DNA from: Candidatus Marithrix sp. Canyon 246
GTDB lineage: Bacteria > Pseudomonadota > Gammaproteobacteria > Beggiatoales > Beggiatoaceae
Length of the DNA stretch: 64,000 nucleotides
Assembly: GCF_001723685.1 (NCBI RefSeq)
Contig: NZ_MCBX01000006.1
Location: 1-64,000 of the forward strand
Direction: 5' to 3'
Position 1 is the stretch's first letter; each line of letters opens with the position of its first letter. A program made the translations under genes and the position numbers. The notes under the pieces were generated by a model that searched no databases, was not told where the DNA came from, and was given only the letters and a program-made list of their open reading frames with translations. Shown here piece after piece: positions 18,717 to 28,591 of the stretch.

Positions 18717-19809
18717 AGTTTTAGTCGTTGGACAAACACCACCACCCGTTCATGGTCAAGCAGTAATGATTCAAAAATTGCTTGAAGGACAATTCAAATA
18801 TATCAAGCTATATCATGTTAACATGGCTTTTTCTGCTGATATAGATGAAGTTGGACGTTTTAGTTTTGGTAAAATATTTCACTTGTTATCTGTGATTATC
18901 CGTATTATTTGGATGCGGTTTCGTCATGGCATTGATGTGCTTTATTATCCGCCTGCTGGGCCAAATAAAGTGCCTATGTATCGGGATTTTGCTATTTTAA
19001 TTTTAACCCGCTGGCTTTTTTCGCGTACAGTTTTTCACTTTCATGCGGGTGGATTATCGGAGTTAGTTGCAACATTATCGTTGCCAGAACGCTGGTTAGC
19101 GCGTTTAGCTTATTATCATGCCGATTGTGCAATTCGTCTAGCTACCTTAAATCCAGAAGATGGCAAACAATTGCAAGCTAAGCAAGATATTGTTATTCCT
19201 TATGGTTTAGAGGATAATTATATTACGGGTCATCATAAACAAAACCAAATACCAAAAATTCTTTTTGTTGCAGTACTTTCCCCGTCAAAAGGGGTCAATA
19301 TTTTATTGGATGCTTGTAAACTATTAAAAGATGATGGTTTCCAGTTTACATTAGAATTAATGGGGCGGTTTCATTCAGTAGAATTTGAGAAATCTGTGAA
19401 GAAAAAAGTTGTATCATTTGGGTTATCTTCATACGTCACATTCTTGGGCGTTAAAACTGGGAATGATAAGTGGCAAGCTTTTAGTAAAACAGATATATTC
19501 TGTTTTCCGTCATTTTATGAAGCAGAAACATTTGGTTTAGTGGTACTTGAAGCTATGCAATTTGAATTACCAGTAGTGACAACGTGCTGGAGAGGCATTC
19601 CATCCTTAGTACATGATGGTGAAACGGGCTATTTAGTTGCTATTAAAGACGCTGAAGCCGTTGCTGCTAAATTACGCTTATTACTGGAAAATGAAAATAA
19701 AAGAAAGATGATGGGTAAACGAGGACGGGAAATTTATTTACAAGAATTCACCCTTGAAGAATGGTATAAACGAATGGAACAAGCATTTTTAGATGTGACA
19801 AAAAAATGA
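18709..19809 (+). CDS. Glycosyltransferase family 4
   Basis: 366 residues in the GT-B layout. The N-terminal VLVVGQTPPPVHGQAVM and AGPNKVPMYRD form the acceptor side, and the C-terminal part has LFVAVLSPSKGVNILLDAC and the EX7E motif in EAETFGLVVLEAMQFELPVV. It transfers a nucleotide sugar, perhaps fucose from gmd-fcl or a hexose, onto the lipid-linked unit. Neither donor nor acceptor can be read from the sequence. Confidence 0.88.
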   Translation: MIKVLVVGQTPPPVHGQAVMIQKLLEGQFKYIKLYHVNMAFSADIDEVGRFSFGKIFHLLSVIIRIIWMRFRHGIDVLYYPPAGPNKVPMYRDFAILILTRWLFSRTVFHFHAGGLSELVATLSLPERWLARLAYYHADCAIRLATLNPEDGKQLQAKQDIVIPYGLEDNYITGHHKQNQIPKILFVAVLSPSKGVNILLDACKLLKDDGFQFTLELMGRFHSVEFEKSVKKKVVSFGLSSYVTFLGVKTGNDKWQAFSKTDIFCFPSFYEAETFGLVVLEAMQFELPVVTTCWRGIPSLVHDGETGYLVAIKDAEAVAAKLRLLLENENKRKMMGKRGREIYLQEFTLEEWYKRMEQAFLDVTKK

Positions 19810-20510
19810 AAAAAAACCTAGCCCAACGAATACACAACTACGACAACCCCCGCTCTATCGGCTCAAGATTTAGAGCTAAACGCATCGCGCCACTCCGAGA
19901 AATGATTAACAAAGCCTATCAACAACATGGCAAAGTTTCAATCATTGACGTTGGCGGCACAAAAACCTATTGGAATTTGATTGGCGATAAAATTTTATCT
20001 GAAAAAAATGTCACAATCACTGTAATAAATTTAGCTGGCACACTTTATGAAGGGGGGGGTGAAAACAATGATAAATCATTTACTTATATTGAAGCAGATG
20101 GTTGTGACTTATCTCAGTTTGAAGATAAAAGTTTTCATATAGTCCATTCAAATTCAGTAATAGAACATGTTGGTTCTTGGGAACGAATGGTGACATTTGC
20201 TGAAGAAATTCGCCGAGTTGGACAAAATTATTTTGTACAAGCCCCTTATTTTTGGTTTCCGATTGAGCCACATTTTATGGTGCCGTTTATTCATTGGTTT
20301 TCTGAACAAATACGAGTTAGTTTAGTGATGAAATACTCAATGGGTGAATACAAAAAAACTGAGAATTTAGATGAAGCGGTGAATTTAGTGAAACATATTC
20401 ATTTGCCAGATAAAAAAATGTTTAGTCGCCTTTTCTCTGATGCAGAAATAAAACAGGAAAAAGTCTTTTTGTTTACTAAATCGTTGATTGCAATAAAAGA
20501 TAGGCTGTAA
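19806..20510 (+). CDS. SAM-dependent methyltransferase, second copy in locus
   Basis: 234 residues, diverged class I methyltransferase. Motif I is SIIDVGGTKTYWNLIG, followed by TVINLAG and the signature FHIVHSNSVIEHVGSW. It is unrelated in detail to the methyltransferase at 17937. It overlaps the glycosyltransferase stop by four bases (ATGA). A sugar-modifying role is inferred from the location. Confidence 0.75.
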   Translation: MKKNLAQRIHNYDNPRSIGSRFRAKRIAPLREMINKAYQQHGKVSIIDVGGTKTYWNLIGDKILSEKNVTITVINLAGTLYEGGGENNDKSFTYIEADGCDLSQFEDKSFHIVHSNSVIEHVGSWERMVTFAEEIRRVGQNYFVQAPYFWFPIEPHFMVPFIHWFSEQIRVSLVMKYSMGEYKKTENLDEAVNLVKHIHLPDKKMFSRLFSDAEIKQEKVFLFTKSLIAIKDRL

Positions 20511-20542
20511 ATGTCATATCTAAATTAAATTTATAAATAAAT

Positions 20543-21292
20543 ATGTATATTCTTGGAATGCGCGTTGATGCAACCAATTACAACAAAGCAACTAATCAAG
20601 TTATCCAATGGATTAAAAACAATGAAAGTCGTTATGTATGTATAGCCAATGTGCATATGACGATGGAAGCCTATGATAAGCCTGAATTTCAAAAAATAGT
20701 TAATAGTGCAGATCTGGTCACACCAGATGGTATGCCATTAGTTTGGACTTTGCGACGTTTAGGTATAAAAATTGATGATCGTGTTTATGGTCCAACTCTA
20801 ATGCTACATGTCTGTGAAGCTGCGGAAAAACATGGAATACCTATAGGTTTATATGGAGGAAGTTCTGAGACACTTGAAGCTCTAAAAAAAAATCTAAAAA
20901 ATAAATATACTAAAATTAAAATAGTCTATTCATATTCTCCTCCTTTCAGATCACTTACTCCAGAAGAAGATGAGCAAGTTGTAACTAATATAAATGCCTT
21001 GGGTGTTAAGATTCTTTTGGTTGGTTTAGGTTGTCCCAAGCAAGAAATTTGGATGAATAACCATAAAGATCGCCTTAAAGTTGTTATGTTAGGTGTTGGA
21101 GCAGCTTTTGACTTTCATGCTGGTAAAATTAAACAAGCACCAAGATGGATGCAAAATATTGGTATTGAATGGCTATTTCGATTAATAATGGAACCAAAGC
21201 GATTATGGAAACGTTATTTAAAACATAATCCTCGATTTGTTGTCCTCATAATATTACAATTAATTAAAACATGGAAAAGAAAAAAGCATTAA
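20543..21292 (+). CDS. WecG/TagA/CpsF family glycosyltransferase
   Basis: 249 residues with the family marks [28 protein letters not shown] split over strands, [26 protein letters not shown] and the [16 protein letters not shown] block before IGIEWLFRL. Members transfer N-acetylmannosaminuronic acid, ManNAc or similar residues to lipid-linked GlcNAc. A 32-base gap separates it from the previous gene, and it overlaps gmd by 22 bases. Confidence 0.88.
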   Translation: MYILGMRVDATNYNKATNQVIQWIKNNESRYVCIANVHMTMEAYDKPEFQKIVNSADLVTPDGMPLVWTLRRLGIKIDDRVYGPTLMLHVCEAAEKHGIPIGLYGGSSETLEALKKNLKNKYTKIKIVYSYSPPFRSLTPEEDEQVVTNINALGVKILLVGLGCPKQEIWMNNHKDRLKVVMLGVGAAFDFHAGKIKQAPRWMQNIGIEWLFRLIMEPKRLWKRYLKHNPRFVVLIILQLIKTWKRKKH

Positions 21293-22362
21293 TAACCGGC
21301 ATAACAGGACAAGACGGTGCCTACCTAGCCGAATTTTTACTAGAAAAAAACTACGAAGTACACGGCATCAAACGCCGTGCCTCTTCATTCAATACCAATC
21401 GAATTGATCATCTTTATCAAGATCCTCATGAAAAAAACCGCAATTTTATCTTGCACTATGGTGATTTAACCGATTCCAGTAATTTAATTCGTATTATTCA
21501 GCAAGTACAGCCCGATGAAATTTATAATCTAGCGGCACAAAGTCATGTCGCGGTTTCTTTTGAATCACCAGAATATACCGCTAACTCAGATGCTTTAGGT
21601 ACATTACGAATTTTAGAAGCTATTCGCATTCTTGGTTTAGAAAAGAAAACCCGTTTTTATCAAGCCTCAACCTCTGAACTATTTGGTGAAGTGCAAGAAA
21701 CTCCGCAAACAGAAACCACACCTTTTTATCCGCGCTCACCTTATGCAGTGGCTAAAATGTATGCCTATTGGATAACGGTGAATTATCGGGAAGCTTATGG
21801 TTTATTTTCATGCAATGGCATTTTATTTAACCATGAAAGTAAACTCAGAGGAGAAACTTTTGTTACTCGAAAAATAACCCGCGCTTTAGCCAGAATTAAA
21901 TTAGGATTGCAGGAACAGCTTTATCTAGGTAATCTTAATGCAAAACGAGATTGGGGACATGCGCGTGACTATGTAGAAATGCAATGGTTGATGCTACAAC
22001 AAGACCAACCAGATGACTTTGTGATTGCAACCGGAGAACAACATTCAGTACGTGAATTTGTCAGCATAGCGGCACAACAACTAGATATAACCATACGTTG
22101 GCAAGGAGAAGGGCTGGAAGAAAAGGGTTATGATGCAAAATCAGATAAATTATTAGTGGCAGTTGACCCACGATATTTCCGTCCAACCGAAGTAGAAACC
22201 TTATTAGGTGATCCAACTAAAGCCAAACAACAATTGGGCTGGACACCAAAAATATCATTTATGGAACTGGTAAAAGAAATGGTAGCGGCAGACATGCAAG
22301 ATGCTGAACGCGATGCTTTGATTAAAAAAGAAGGGTTTAAAACTTTTAATTATCATGAATAA
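21271..22362 (+). CDS. gmd: GDP-mannose 4,6-dehydratase
   Basis: Converts GDP-mannose to GDP-4-keto-6-deoxymannose. The 363-residue protein has the NADP-binding [19 protein letters not shown] at the N-terminus, the [11 protein letters not shown] loop, [16 protein letters not shown] and the active-site [10 protein letters not shown]. Length and motifs fit the enzyme very well. It is followed by fcl with an 8-base overlap, the usual order for GDP-L-fucose formation. Confidence 0.95.
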   Translation: MEKKKALITGITGQDGAYLAEFLLEKNYEVHGIKRRASSFNTNRIDHLYQDPHEKNRNFILHYGDLTDSSNLIRIIQQVQPDEIYNLAAQSHVAVSFESPEYTANSDALGTLRILEAIRILGLEKKTRFYQASTSELFGEVQETPQTETTPFYPRSPYAVAKMYAYWITVNYREAYGLFSCNGILFNHESKLRGETFVTRKITRALARIKLGLQEQLYLGNLNAKRDWGHARDYVEMQWLMLQQDQPDDFVIATGEQHSVREFVSIAAQQLDITIRWQGEGLEEKGYDAKSDKLLVAVDPRYFRPTEVETLLGDPTKAKQQLGWTPKISFMELVKEMVAADMQDAERDALIKKEGFKTFNYHE

Positions 22363-23293
22363 AAATGCTGTTATTTATATAGCTGGACATCAAGGTTTAG
22401 TAGGTTCAGCGATTCTAACAAAATTAAAATTAGCAGGCTATCAAAATTTATTATTACGAACCCATAGTGAATTAGATTTGACTAATCAAGCCGCAGTTGC
22501 GGCTTTTTTTCGTTCTGAAAAACCCGATTATGTGATATTAGCAGCGGCAAAAGTAGGTGGAATTTATGCAAATAATACCTATCCTGCTGATTTTATTTAT
22601 AGCAACTTAATCATAGAATGTAACATAATCCATGCTGCTTATGAACAACAAGTATCAGGATTATTATTTCTAGGAAGTTCATGTATATATCCAAAATTTG
22701 CTGAACAACCCATGCGAGAAGAGGCATTGCTAACTGGAGAATTAGAATCGACTAATGAACCTTATGCCATAGCCAAAATTGCCGGAATCAAACTATGCGA
22801 ATCATATAATAGACAACATGGCATGGACTTTCGCTCCGTAATGCCAACCAACCTATATGGACCAAATGACAACTTTCACCCTAAAAATAGTCATGTGATT
22901 CCAGCATTATTACGTCGTTTTCACGAAGCTAAACTAAATGGTGAAGATAGTGTAACAATATGGGGAACTGGCAATGCTAAACGAGAGTTTCTACATGTAG
23001 ATGACTTAGCAGACGCTTGCCTCTTTATCATGCAATTAGCCCAACCGATATTATCTCATATAAATATAGGCACCGGCACCGAAGTTACCATTCGAGAATT
23101 AGCCGAAACCATTAAACAAGTGACAGGATTTCAAGGACAATTGCGATTTGATAGCAATCAGCCGGATGGTACTCCGCGTAAATTGTTGGACGTATCGAAA
23201 CTAAATGCACTGGGGTGGCAGGCTAAAATTGGATTGTTGGAAGGATTGCGTGAGACTTATCAGTGGTTTATCAACTCTAAATCCCGATTCTAA
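22355..23293 (+). CDS. fcl: GDP-L-fucose synthase
   Basis: Epimerase/reductase that turns the Gmd product into GDP-L-fucose. It is 312 residues with the cofactor loop [24 protein letters not shown] and the active-site [15 protein letters not shown]. It is the last gene of the glycan locus. The last codons (for KSRF and the stop) lie inside a dispersed repeat that begins at 23277, so the C-terminus has been slightly rewritten by the repeat; the core is intact. Confidence 0.94.
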   Translation: MNKNAVIYIAGHQGLVGSAILTKLKLAGYQNLLLRTHSELDLTNQAAVAAFFRSEKPDYVILAAAKVGGIYANNTYPADFIYSNLIIECNIIHAAYEQQVSGLLFLGSSCIYPKFAEQPMREEALLTGELESTNEPYAIAKIAGIKLCESYNRQHGMDFRSVMPTNLYGPNDNFHPKNSHVIPALLRRFHEAKLNGEDSVTIWGTGNAKREFLHVDDLADACLFIMQLAQPILSHINIGTGTEVTIRELAETIKQVTGFQGQLRFDSNQPDGTPRKLLDVSKLNALGWQAKIGLLEGLRETYQWFINSKSRF

Positions 23294-23345
23294 CCAGACC
23301 TGACAGGTTTTAAAAACCTGTCAGGTCTAAATCCCTGTAGTTATT
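23277..23345. repeat. AGACCTGACAGG hairpin element, copy 1
   Basis: A 33-base near-perfect palindrome (23296-23328) built from AGACCTGACAGG and its complement around TTTTAAAAA, embedded in a longer unit of about 68 bases starting at CTAAATCCCG (23277). The same longer unit occurs in direct orientation at 24201-24268. The palindrome could also terminate transcription of the glycan operon. Confidence 0.8.
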
Positions 23346-23443
23346 AGTATCGCTTTGAACTCCTGATATTAGCAACTACATGTAGTTATAAACGATATTC
23401 TTCCAATTGATCGTATGGTTTAGTCCATTCAGGTTCAGTATCG

Positions 23444-23926
23444 TTATCTTCTAGCATTGATTTTTGCTGGTTGTTCACCAGCACGTTTTTTACGGGCATA
23501 TTCAATTGCTGAATCAACCATATTTAATTGTTTTTGTAGTTTTTGTGTTTTAGATTGTTTTTTAGCTATAAATTCAAGCCAACGATTCAATAAATGACCA
23601 CTATCATTCCAAAAATATTGCAATTCTTTAATGCGACTTTCAATTACAATTGTTTCCAATTCTTGATTGACTATCACATAATCCGTAAACACTGAGTGAG
23701 CCAATACCACAAACACAGTATAACTCCGAGTGGCTTTTTCCGAAACGTACACCATCTTATTTTGGCTATCAAACCAAACATTATCAAAATAAACACGGAT
23801 TCCCGTTGTAGCACCAGCTACCACATCACCCACATGATAATATCCTAAGCGATTATCAAATAATTTGGTTTGTAATTCAATTTTAGTTTCATCAATCTCA
23901 ATCATTAATGAGTCAAACATTCCCAT
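23444..23926 (-). CDS. Conserved-looking hypothetical protein
   Basis: 160 residues, not recognised. It starts MGMFDSLMIEIDETKIELQT and contains YHVGDVVAGATTGIRVYFD, which reads like a soluble beta-rich domain, and ends with a basic helical stretch (KKQSKTQKLQKQLN, then RKKRAGEQP). There is no signal peptide or membrane segment. It is the only gene between two direct copies of a 68-base repeat, on the strand opposite to its neighbours, and may have arrived as a cassette. Reliable start: AGGACAAAT lies a few bases before the ATG. Confidence 0.6.
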   Translation of the reverse strand: MGMFDSLMIEIDETKIELQTKLFDNRLGYYHVGDVVAGATTGIRVYFDNVWFDSQNKMVYVSEKATRSYTVFVVLAHSVFTDYVIVNQELETIVIESRIKELQYFWNDSGHLLNRWLEFIAKKQSKTQKLQKQLNMVDSAIEYARKKRAGEQPAKINARR

Positions 23927-24315
23927 TGTATTTGTCCTATATCGTTTCTTTTCTAAAATGTTACTTTAAAAATTATTCTAAGTCAAGCTATGTAAATGAA
24001 GCTGACCATAATCAAGCCAATTGAATCTGATAAAAAATATAGAGAATTATTTTAGATGAATATTTTAGTTGATAAAGAAGCACTGCTAACCGTACAAGAA
24101 AGCAACTAGCTTATCGAACCAAAATATCTTTTGGAAAACCTCAAATATGAATCCTTTATCTTGGACCTTCCAAACTAAAGTTTGGATTCCTACATCAAGT
24201 CTAAATCCCGATTCTAGCTAGACCTGACAGGTTTTAAAAACCTGTCAGGTCTAATTCTCTGTAGTATTTGAAATCGTGTTATAATTTACCTTTATAAAAT
24301 TAGAAGGTTAATATA
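23927..24315. repeat. Gene-free stretch with AGACCTGACAGG hairpin element, copy 2
   Basis: The 33-base palindrome lies at 24220-24252 within the 68-base unit 24201-24268, matching copy 1 at 23277. Between 23940 and 24200 only short open frames are present (for example an 18-codon one near 24057), none recognisable. The end of the stretch should hold the promoter and ribosome-binding site (AGAAGG near 24301) for the next gene. Confidence 0.7.
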
Positions 24316-24924
24316 ATGGCTTATGGGAATTTTAATAATTACGAAGATGTTGCAGAAAAATTTGATATTTCTTTTGTAGAAACTTCTTTTTTACAAGAAA
24401 AATCAATTTCTATTCATCCTGAAATAATAAAGATGATTACAGATAATTTGGCAACACGCAGAAATTATGTTAGTGAAAGCAGTATTTGTGAAACCATCAT
24501 CTCTCCGATATTAACCACTGTTGCAAAGCAACATCAGTTACCAGTTTGGTCTCATATTCGTTTTGATGTCTCTGAATCTGAAGGTTTATGTGGTATTCCT
24601 GATTATTTAATTGCCCCTTCTTCTAGTATTGGCACACGCTTTACTCAGCCTATTATTTGTATTGCTGAAGCTAAAAAGGAAAATTTTAATGAAGGTTGGG
24701 CGCAGGTTTTAACTGAGATGATTGCGGCACAACGCTTTAATCAGGATGAACAATTACAAATTGATGGTATTGTGACTACAGGTAATTTTTGGCAATTTGC
24801 CAAATTAAAAGGTAAAATATTCACCATGGAAACGGTCGATTATTCTGCATTAGAAAATATTAATAAATTATTGAATATTTTAAATTGGATTTTTTTTAAC
24901 GCTAAAAATAGAATTTCATTGTAA
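24316..24924 (+). CDS. Putative PD-(D/E)XK nuclease-like protein
   Basis: 202 residues with no clear named family. It carries the spacing typical of restriction-type nuclease folds: IPDYLIAP (Asp96) followed by CIAEAKKENFNEGWAQ (Glu118, Lys120), then an amphipathic helix with a Gln. This D-(22)-ExK arrangement supports a PD-(D/E)XK core. It is nine bases ahead of an AAA ATPase gene that itself ends in such a domain, so the two probably work together. Whether it cuts DNA is untested. Confidence 0.5.
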   Translation: MAYGNFNNYEDVAEKFDISFVETSFLQEKSISIHPEIIKMITDNLATRRNYVSESSICETIISPILTTVAKQHQLPVWSHIRFDVSESEGLCGIPDYLIAPSSSIGTRFTQPIICIAEAKKENFNEGWAQVLTEMIAAQRFNQDEQLQIDGIVTTGNFWQFAKLKGKIFTMETVDYSALENINKLLNILNWIFFNAKNRISL

Positions 24925-24933
24925 ACAGAAAAT

Positions 24934-26508
24934 ATGCGCAATTTTTCATCCTACGGTTCACCAGATAAAAACACCGATTACTACGTACCCAGAGAAGCAT
25001 TAATCAGCAATGCGATCAAACAATTAAATAGTGGACATTATATAACGGTATGGGCACCACGTCAAACGGGCAAAACTTGGATAATGCAAGAGGCTATATC
25101 AAGAATTGAGCAAGAGGGTCAATTTGATGTGGTTTTGCTAAGTTTGCAATTTCTTTATGAAGAAAAGGATGCTGATATAGTGGCTCAACTCTTGGCTCAG
25201 GAATTGATCAAGCAGTTAAACTTGGATAAATTATCCATAAATTCGTTAAAGGATTTACATCATTTATTCAAACAAGGCATTCTCACTAAGCCTTTGATCT
25301 TGGTTTTGGATGAATTTGATGCTCTTGATCCAGAGGTAATTGCTAAATTAGTGGCTGTTTTTCGTCATATTTATATGACTCGTCGCAATAAAACCACAGC
25401 CGAAAAAGATTATTTATTACATGGTCTAGCCTTAATAGGAGTGCGTGCAGCATTAGGAGTAGAAAATGTCAAAGGTTCGCCATTCAATGTACAACGTAGC
25501 CTACATATTCCTAATTTAACTCATGATGAAGTAATTGATTTATTTGATAGTTATCAACAAGAACGGCAACAAGTAATTGAACCAGAAGTTGTCGAACGAA
25601 TCTGGTATGAATTCAAAGGGCAACCGGGCTTAACTTGCTGGTTTGGGGAATTGTTGACGGAAACTTATAATCAAGCCACTGATCAAGCGATTAAAATGAC
25701 ATTGTTTGAGGGAGTTTATGCGGATGCTTTAAATTTGTTGCCTAATAACAATATTCTAAACATCATCAGTAAAGCTAAAATTGAGCCTTATAAATCCTTA
25801 GTATTGGAATTATTCCAAACCCAAGATAAGATAAAATTTACTTACCGTGATCCTCTGATCAATTTTCTCTATATGAATGGAGTAGTGACGGTTGATCAAG
25901 TAAGCTTAGGAGTGACGTATGTTAAATTTCCTTGCCCATACATACAAAAGCAATTGTTCGACTATTTTGCGAGAGAATTGTATCAGGGAATGAACAGATT
26001 ATATGATCCATTTGAAGATTTATCAGATACAATTTCTACCAATGGTATAGATATACGTCGTTTATTACAACGATATGAGCAATATTTACAAGCCAATCGA
26101 GAAATGGTACTAAAAGATGCGCCACGTCGTAGTAAAGATTTACGTGTCTTTGAGGCAGTATTTCAATTTCATCTTTATCTCTATTTGGTTAGTTTTTTTA
26201 ATGGTTATGAAGTACAAGTGGTACCAGAATTTCCAACGGGTAATGGTGCGATTGATTTATTGATGCGTTATGCGGGGCAATTATTTGGCTTGGAATTGAA
26301 AAGCTTTGCTAATCAACCGGGCTATCGTAATGCCCTCAAACAAGCGGCTAAATATGCTAAAAACTTAGATGTAACTGAGATTTGGTTGGTATTATTTGTA
26401 GAGGTGGTGGATGATCAGAATCGGCAACGGTTTGAAATGGATTATACAGATCAGCATGGAGTGGTTGTACATCCGGTGTTTGTGCAGACGGGGAGTTTGG
26501 TTGAATAG
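24934..26508 (+). CDS. AAA ATPase with C-terminal PD-(D/E)XK domain
   Basis: 524 residues. The N-terminal ATPase has Walker A APRQTGKT (residues 41-48) and Walker B LILVLDEFD (121-129), in the style of the AAA-like family (PF14516/AAA_35) abundant in filamentous sulfur bacteria and cyanobacteria. A winged-helix-like middle region follows, and near residue 445 the stretch GAIDLLMRYAGQLFGLELKS matches the PD-(D/E)XK nuclease-like domain often fused to these ATPases. Probable function: defence or mobile-element-related; this is inferred. It begins with an ATG in frame with PDKNTDYYVPRE, the usual start. Confidence 0.7.
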   Translation: MRNFSSYGSPDKNTDYYVPREALISNAIKQLNSGHYITVWAPRQTGKTWIMQEAISRIEQEGQFDVVLLSLQFLYEEKDADIVAQLLAQELIKQLNLDKLSINSLKDLHHLFKQGILTKPLILVLDEFDALDPEVIAKLVAVFRHIYMTRRNKTTAEKDYLLHGLALIGVRAALGVENVKGSPFNVQRSLHIPNLTHDEVIDLFDSYQQERQQVIEPEVVERIWYEFKGQPGLTCWFGELLTETYNQATDQAIKMTLFEGVYADALNLLPNNNILNIISKAKIEPYKSLVLELFQTQDKIKFTYRDPLINFLYMNGVVTVDQVSLGVTYVKFPCPYIQKQLFDYFARELYQGMNRLYDPFEDLSDTISTNGIDIRRLLQRYEQYLQANREMVLKDAPRRSKDLRVFEAVFQFHLYLYLVSFFNGYEVQVVPEFPTGNGAIDLLMRYAGQLFGLELKSFANQPGYRNALKQAAKYAKNLDVTEIWLVLFVEVVDDQNRQRFEMDYTDQHGVVVHPVFVQTGSLVE

Positions 26509-26721
26509 GGGCAAATCCCTTGTGGTTGCCCTTGCATCATATTTTCGAGATAAACAGTATTTATATTTCTTATTATCCTAAGATTTAGCTCTTAATTTTC
26601 TTAATGTTATTCGTAAAGCTATACCATAAAACAAACCATAATCGAGAATATTGACTACCTTCTTTCAACAAAAATAATAATAAAGCAGTGCTTAAAAATA
26701 ACATGATATATTTTTTTATAA
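26509..26721. other. Intergenic region with a small hairpin and possible minus-strand micro-ORF
   Basis: GGGCAA and TTGCCC (about 26510-26532) form a short hairpin after the AAA gene that may serve as a terminator. On the minus strand, 26704 down to 26585 reads as a 39-residue hydrophobic-then-basic peptide starting MLFLSTALLLFLLKEG. It is downstream of the M48 gene and could be a gene remnant. Its coding status is weak. Confidence 0.3.
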
Positions 26722-28365
26722 TTATTTCAAAACACGCCAAACTTCTTGCACTTTACCATCAAAGCTTAATGCTGCCCAGTCGTTGCAAGACCATAAAATA
26801 CCATTTATTAAGCGTCTGTGCTGTAATGTTTGTTTGCAATATCTTGGCAGTTTGTGACTTTTAGGTAAATTTTTGCCTTTTAATACTTGCATTTGTATAA
26901 AATCGTCTAGCTCTAATATTTCTAGTTTTCCATCTGGGCGTTTGTAAATTTTACCTTTTAATTTGGCTTTTTGCCAATTAAAATATGTTGGTCTGCCCCA
27001 ACTGTATAATTTTTTTACTAATTTTCTTTGTTGTGAGATTCGTTGCCAGTTCAATGCTATTGAGGATTGCCACTTTAATGATTGTTTGGTTTTAGTTTTT
27101 AACTGCATATCAATAAGATGGTTCCAATAATATTCAGCTTGTGCTGGACGTGGGCGTATTTGTAGCAAACGCGCTAAGTTATAAGTTATCATTGCAGGTG
27201 CATTGGGTTTTGTTATTAGTCTTTCTAACTTACTCACCGCTAATGACCATAAATTCATACCTATTTCACTTTGTTCATACATGGTTAATGCTAATAATCC
27301 TTGAATTTCTAAGTTGTTGGGAGCTAAGCGGCGTAATTCTTCAATGATGCCACGTGCTTTATATGGTTTGCCAAGGTATAAATATGTTATTACTAGATTA
27401 ATACGCGCTGGAATATAATTTTTATCTGAAGCGGCAGCTTTTTTAAGATAAATTATTGCTTCTTCTAAATATGGCTTGCTTCTTTTTCCAACATAGTCTT
27501 TTAAATATCTTTTACTTCCTGCCCGCACTATTGATGTAGCTAGACTTTGTATATCCAACATTGCTGGCATCCAATAAAAATAGGCATGTTCTCGCTTCAT
27601 TTTTTGACGCGCTTGTTGTAAATAACAAAAACCCAGATTATTTAATACTTCTCGTGCAGGAAATATGCGTTGAAATTCTCGAAAAAAATATTCAGCGTCA
27701 TCACAACGCTCAAAGTGACTTAAACGTACTCCATATTCAAACAACCTATATTTGTGTTTAATTTTATCTAAGTATGTTTCTAAAATAGCTAAACGTTTCT
27801 TAATAGATGGATAAGCAGAGTTTTTTGGAGGTTTAACTTTTTGTAACCAATTAGTGAAAAAGGATTTTTTTAATAGATGTACTTTATAGCCAGCCAGTGC
27901 TGCATAGGCATAACCTTCTGCATCTGCCGCTAATTCTTTTTTCATACGCGCTTGTGTAAATAAGCGATTTCTGCGAAAAAATTTATAATCAAGTTTAAGA
28001 TGCCAATAATCATCATTGGCTAAATGCCCTAATTCATGCCCAAGTATAAAAGCTAAACGGGCTTCAAATTCATCTTTTGAGCTGCTATAACTAGCATCAA
28101 TAGCAGAACGCCATAGAACGATATTGCCATCACGTAAAGCGCGTGCCCAAGGATTTCTGCCCCTATTATTAAGAACCCTTAACTTAGGGTTTAAAAATTT
28201 ATGGTTTTTATTAGCGACTTGTTTTAAACGTTGAAAAACTTTATGCGCGGTAGCAGCTTTATAATCTATGCCATACCAATTGACATAATAGTCAATATAA
28301 TCACGTGGGCTGGCGGCAAAGCAAGTGGTGTTTATGAGTAGTAAGCTTATTATATATTTTGACAT
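26722..28365 (-). CDS. Secreted M48-family metalloprotease with TPR-like repeats
   Basis: 547 residues from the ATG at 28365. A frame extending up to 28452 lacks sense, whereas MSKYIISLLLINTTCFAAS is a good signal peptide. The zinc site HELGH (residues 110-114) and ELAAD (144-148) mark the M48/BepA-like peptidase domain. The remainder, from about 230 on, is helical with TPR-like pairs such as LNNLGFCYLQQARQKM and ARINLVITYLYLGKP. By family it should act in the periplasm on envelope proteins. It is on the opposite strand to both neighbours. Confidence 0.82.
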   Translation of the reverse strand: MSKYIISLLLINTTCFAASPRDYIDYYVNWYGIDYKAATAHKVFQRLKQVANKNHKFLNPKLRVLNNRGRNPWARALRDGNIVLWRSAIDASYSSSKDEFEARLAFILGHELGHLANDDYWHLKLDYKFFRRNRLFTQARMKKELAADAEGYAYAALAGYKVHLLKKSFFTNWLQKVKPPKNSAYPSIKKRLAILETYLDKIKHKYRLFEYGVRLSHFERCDDAEYFFREFQRIFPAREVLNNLGFCYLQQARQKMKREHAYFYWMPAMLDIQSLATSIVRAGSKRYLKDYVGKRSKPYLEEAIIYLKKAAASDKNYIPARINLVITYLYLGKPYKARGIIEELRRLAPNNLEIQGLLALTMYEQSEIGMNLWSLAVSKLERLITKPNAPAMITYNLARLLQIRPRPAQAEYYWNHLIDMQLKTKTKQSLKWQSSIALNWQRISQQRKLVKKLYSWGRPTYFNWQKAKLKGKIYKRPDGKLEILELDDFIQMQVLKGKNLPKSHKLPRYCKQTLQHRRLINGILWSCNDWAALSFDGKVQEVWRVLK

Positions 28366-28420
28366 AAAATAAATTATATCATAATATGCTATATTTTTAG
28401 TTTTTAAGGGGTGAATTTCA

Positions 28421-28576
28421 ATGAACTTTTCGGTTAATAAAATTATATACAATGATGGCAGTTTTTCAATTGCTTGGGGGCAATGGAAAGATCAAACTAT
28501 GAGTGTTCTTGAGTTAAAGCCATCTCATTCTGAAGAAAATGACTTCAAATTATGCTATAATATATACATACAATAA
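28421..28576 (+). CDS. Small hypothetical ORF
   Basis: A 51-codon frame starting at ATG 28421 behind AAGGGG, a good ribosome-binding site about 8 bases upstream, and ending at TAA 28574-28576. The product (start MNFSVNKIIYNDGSFSIAWG) is not recognised. It lies between the divergent M48 gene and the PurD-like gene and may be a real small protein or the N-terminal remnant of a longer one. Confidence 0.35.
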   Translation: MNFSVNKIIYNDGSFSIAWGQWKDQTMSVLELKPSHSEENDFKLCYNIYIQ

Positions 28577-28591
28577 TTAGTAAATTATATC

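Noticed and set aside
28366-28452. N-terminal extension of the M48 protease
   Set aside because: The extension would bury a clear signal peptide; the ATG at 28365 is the sensible start.
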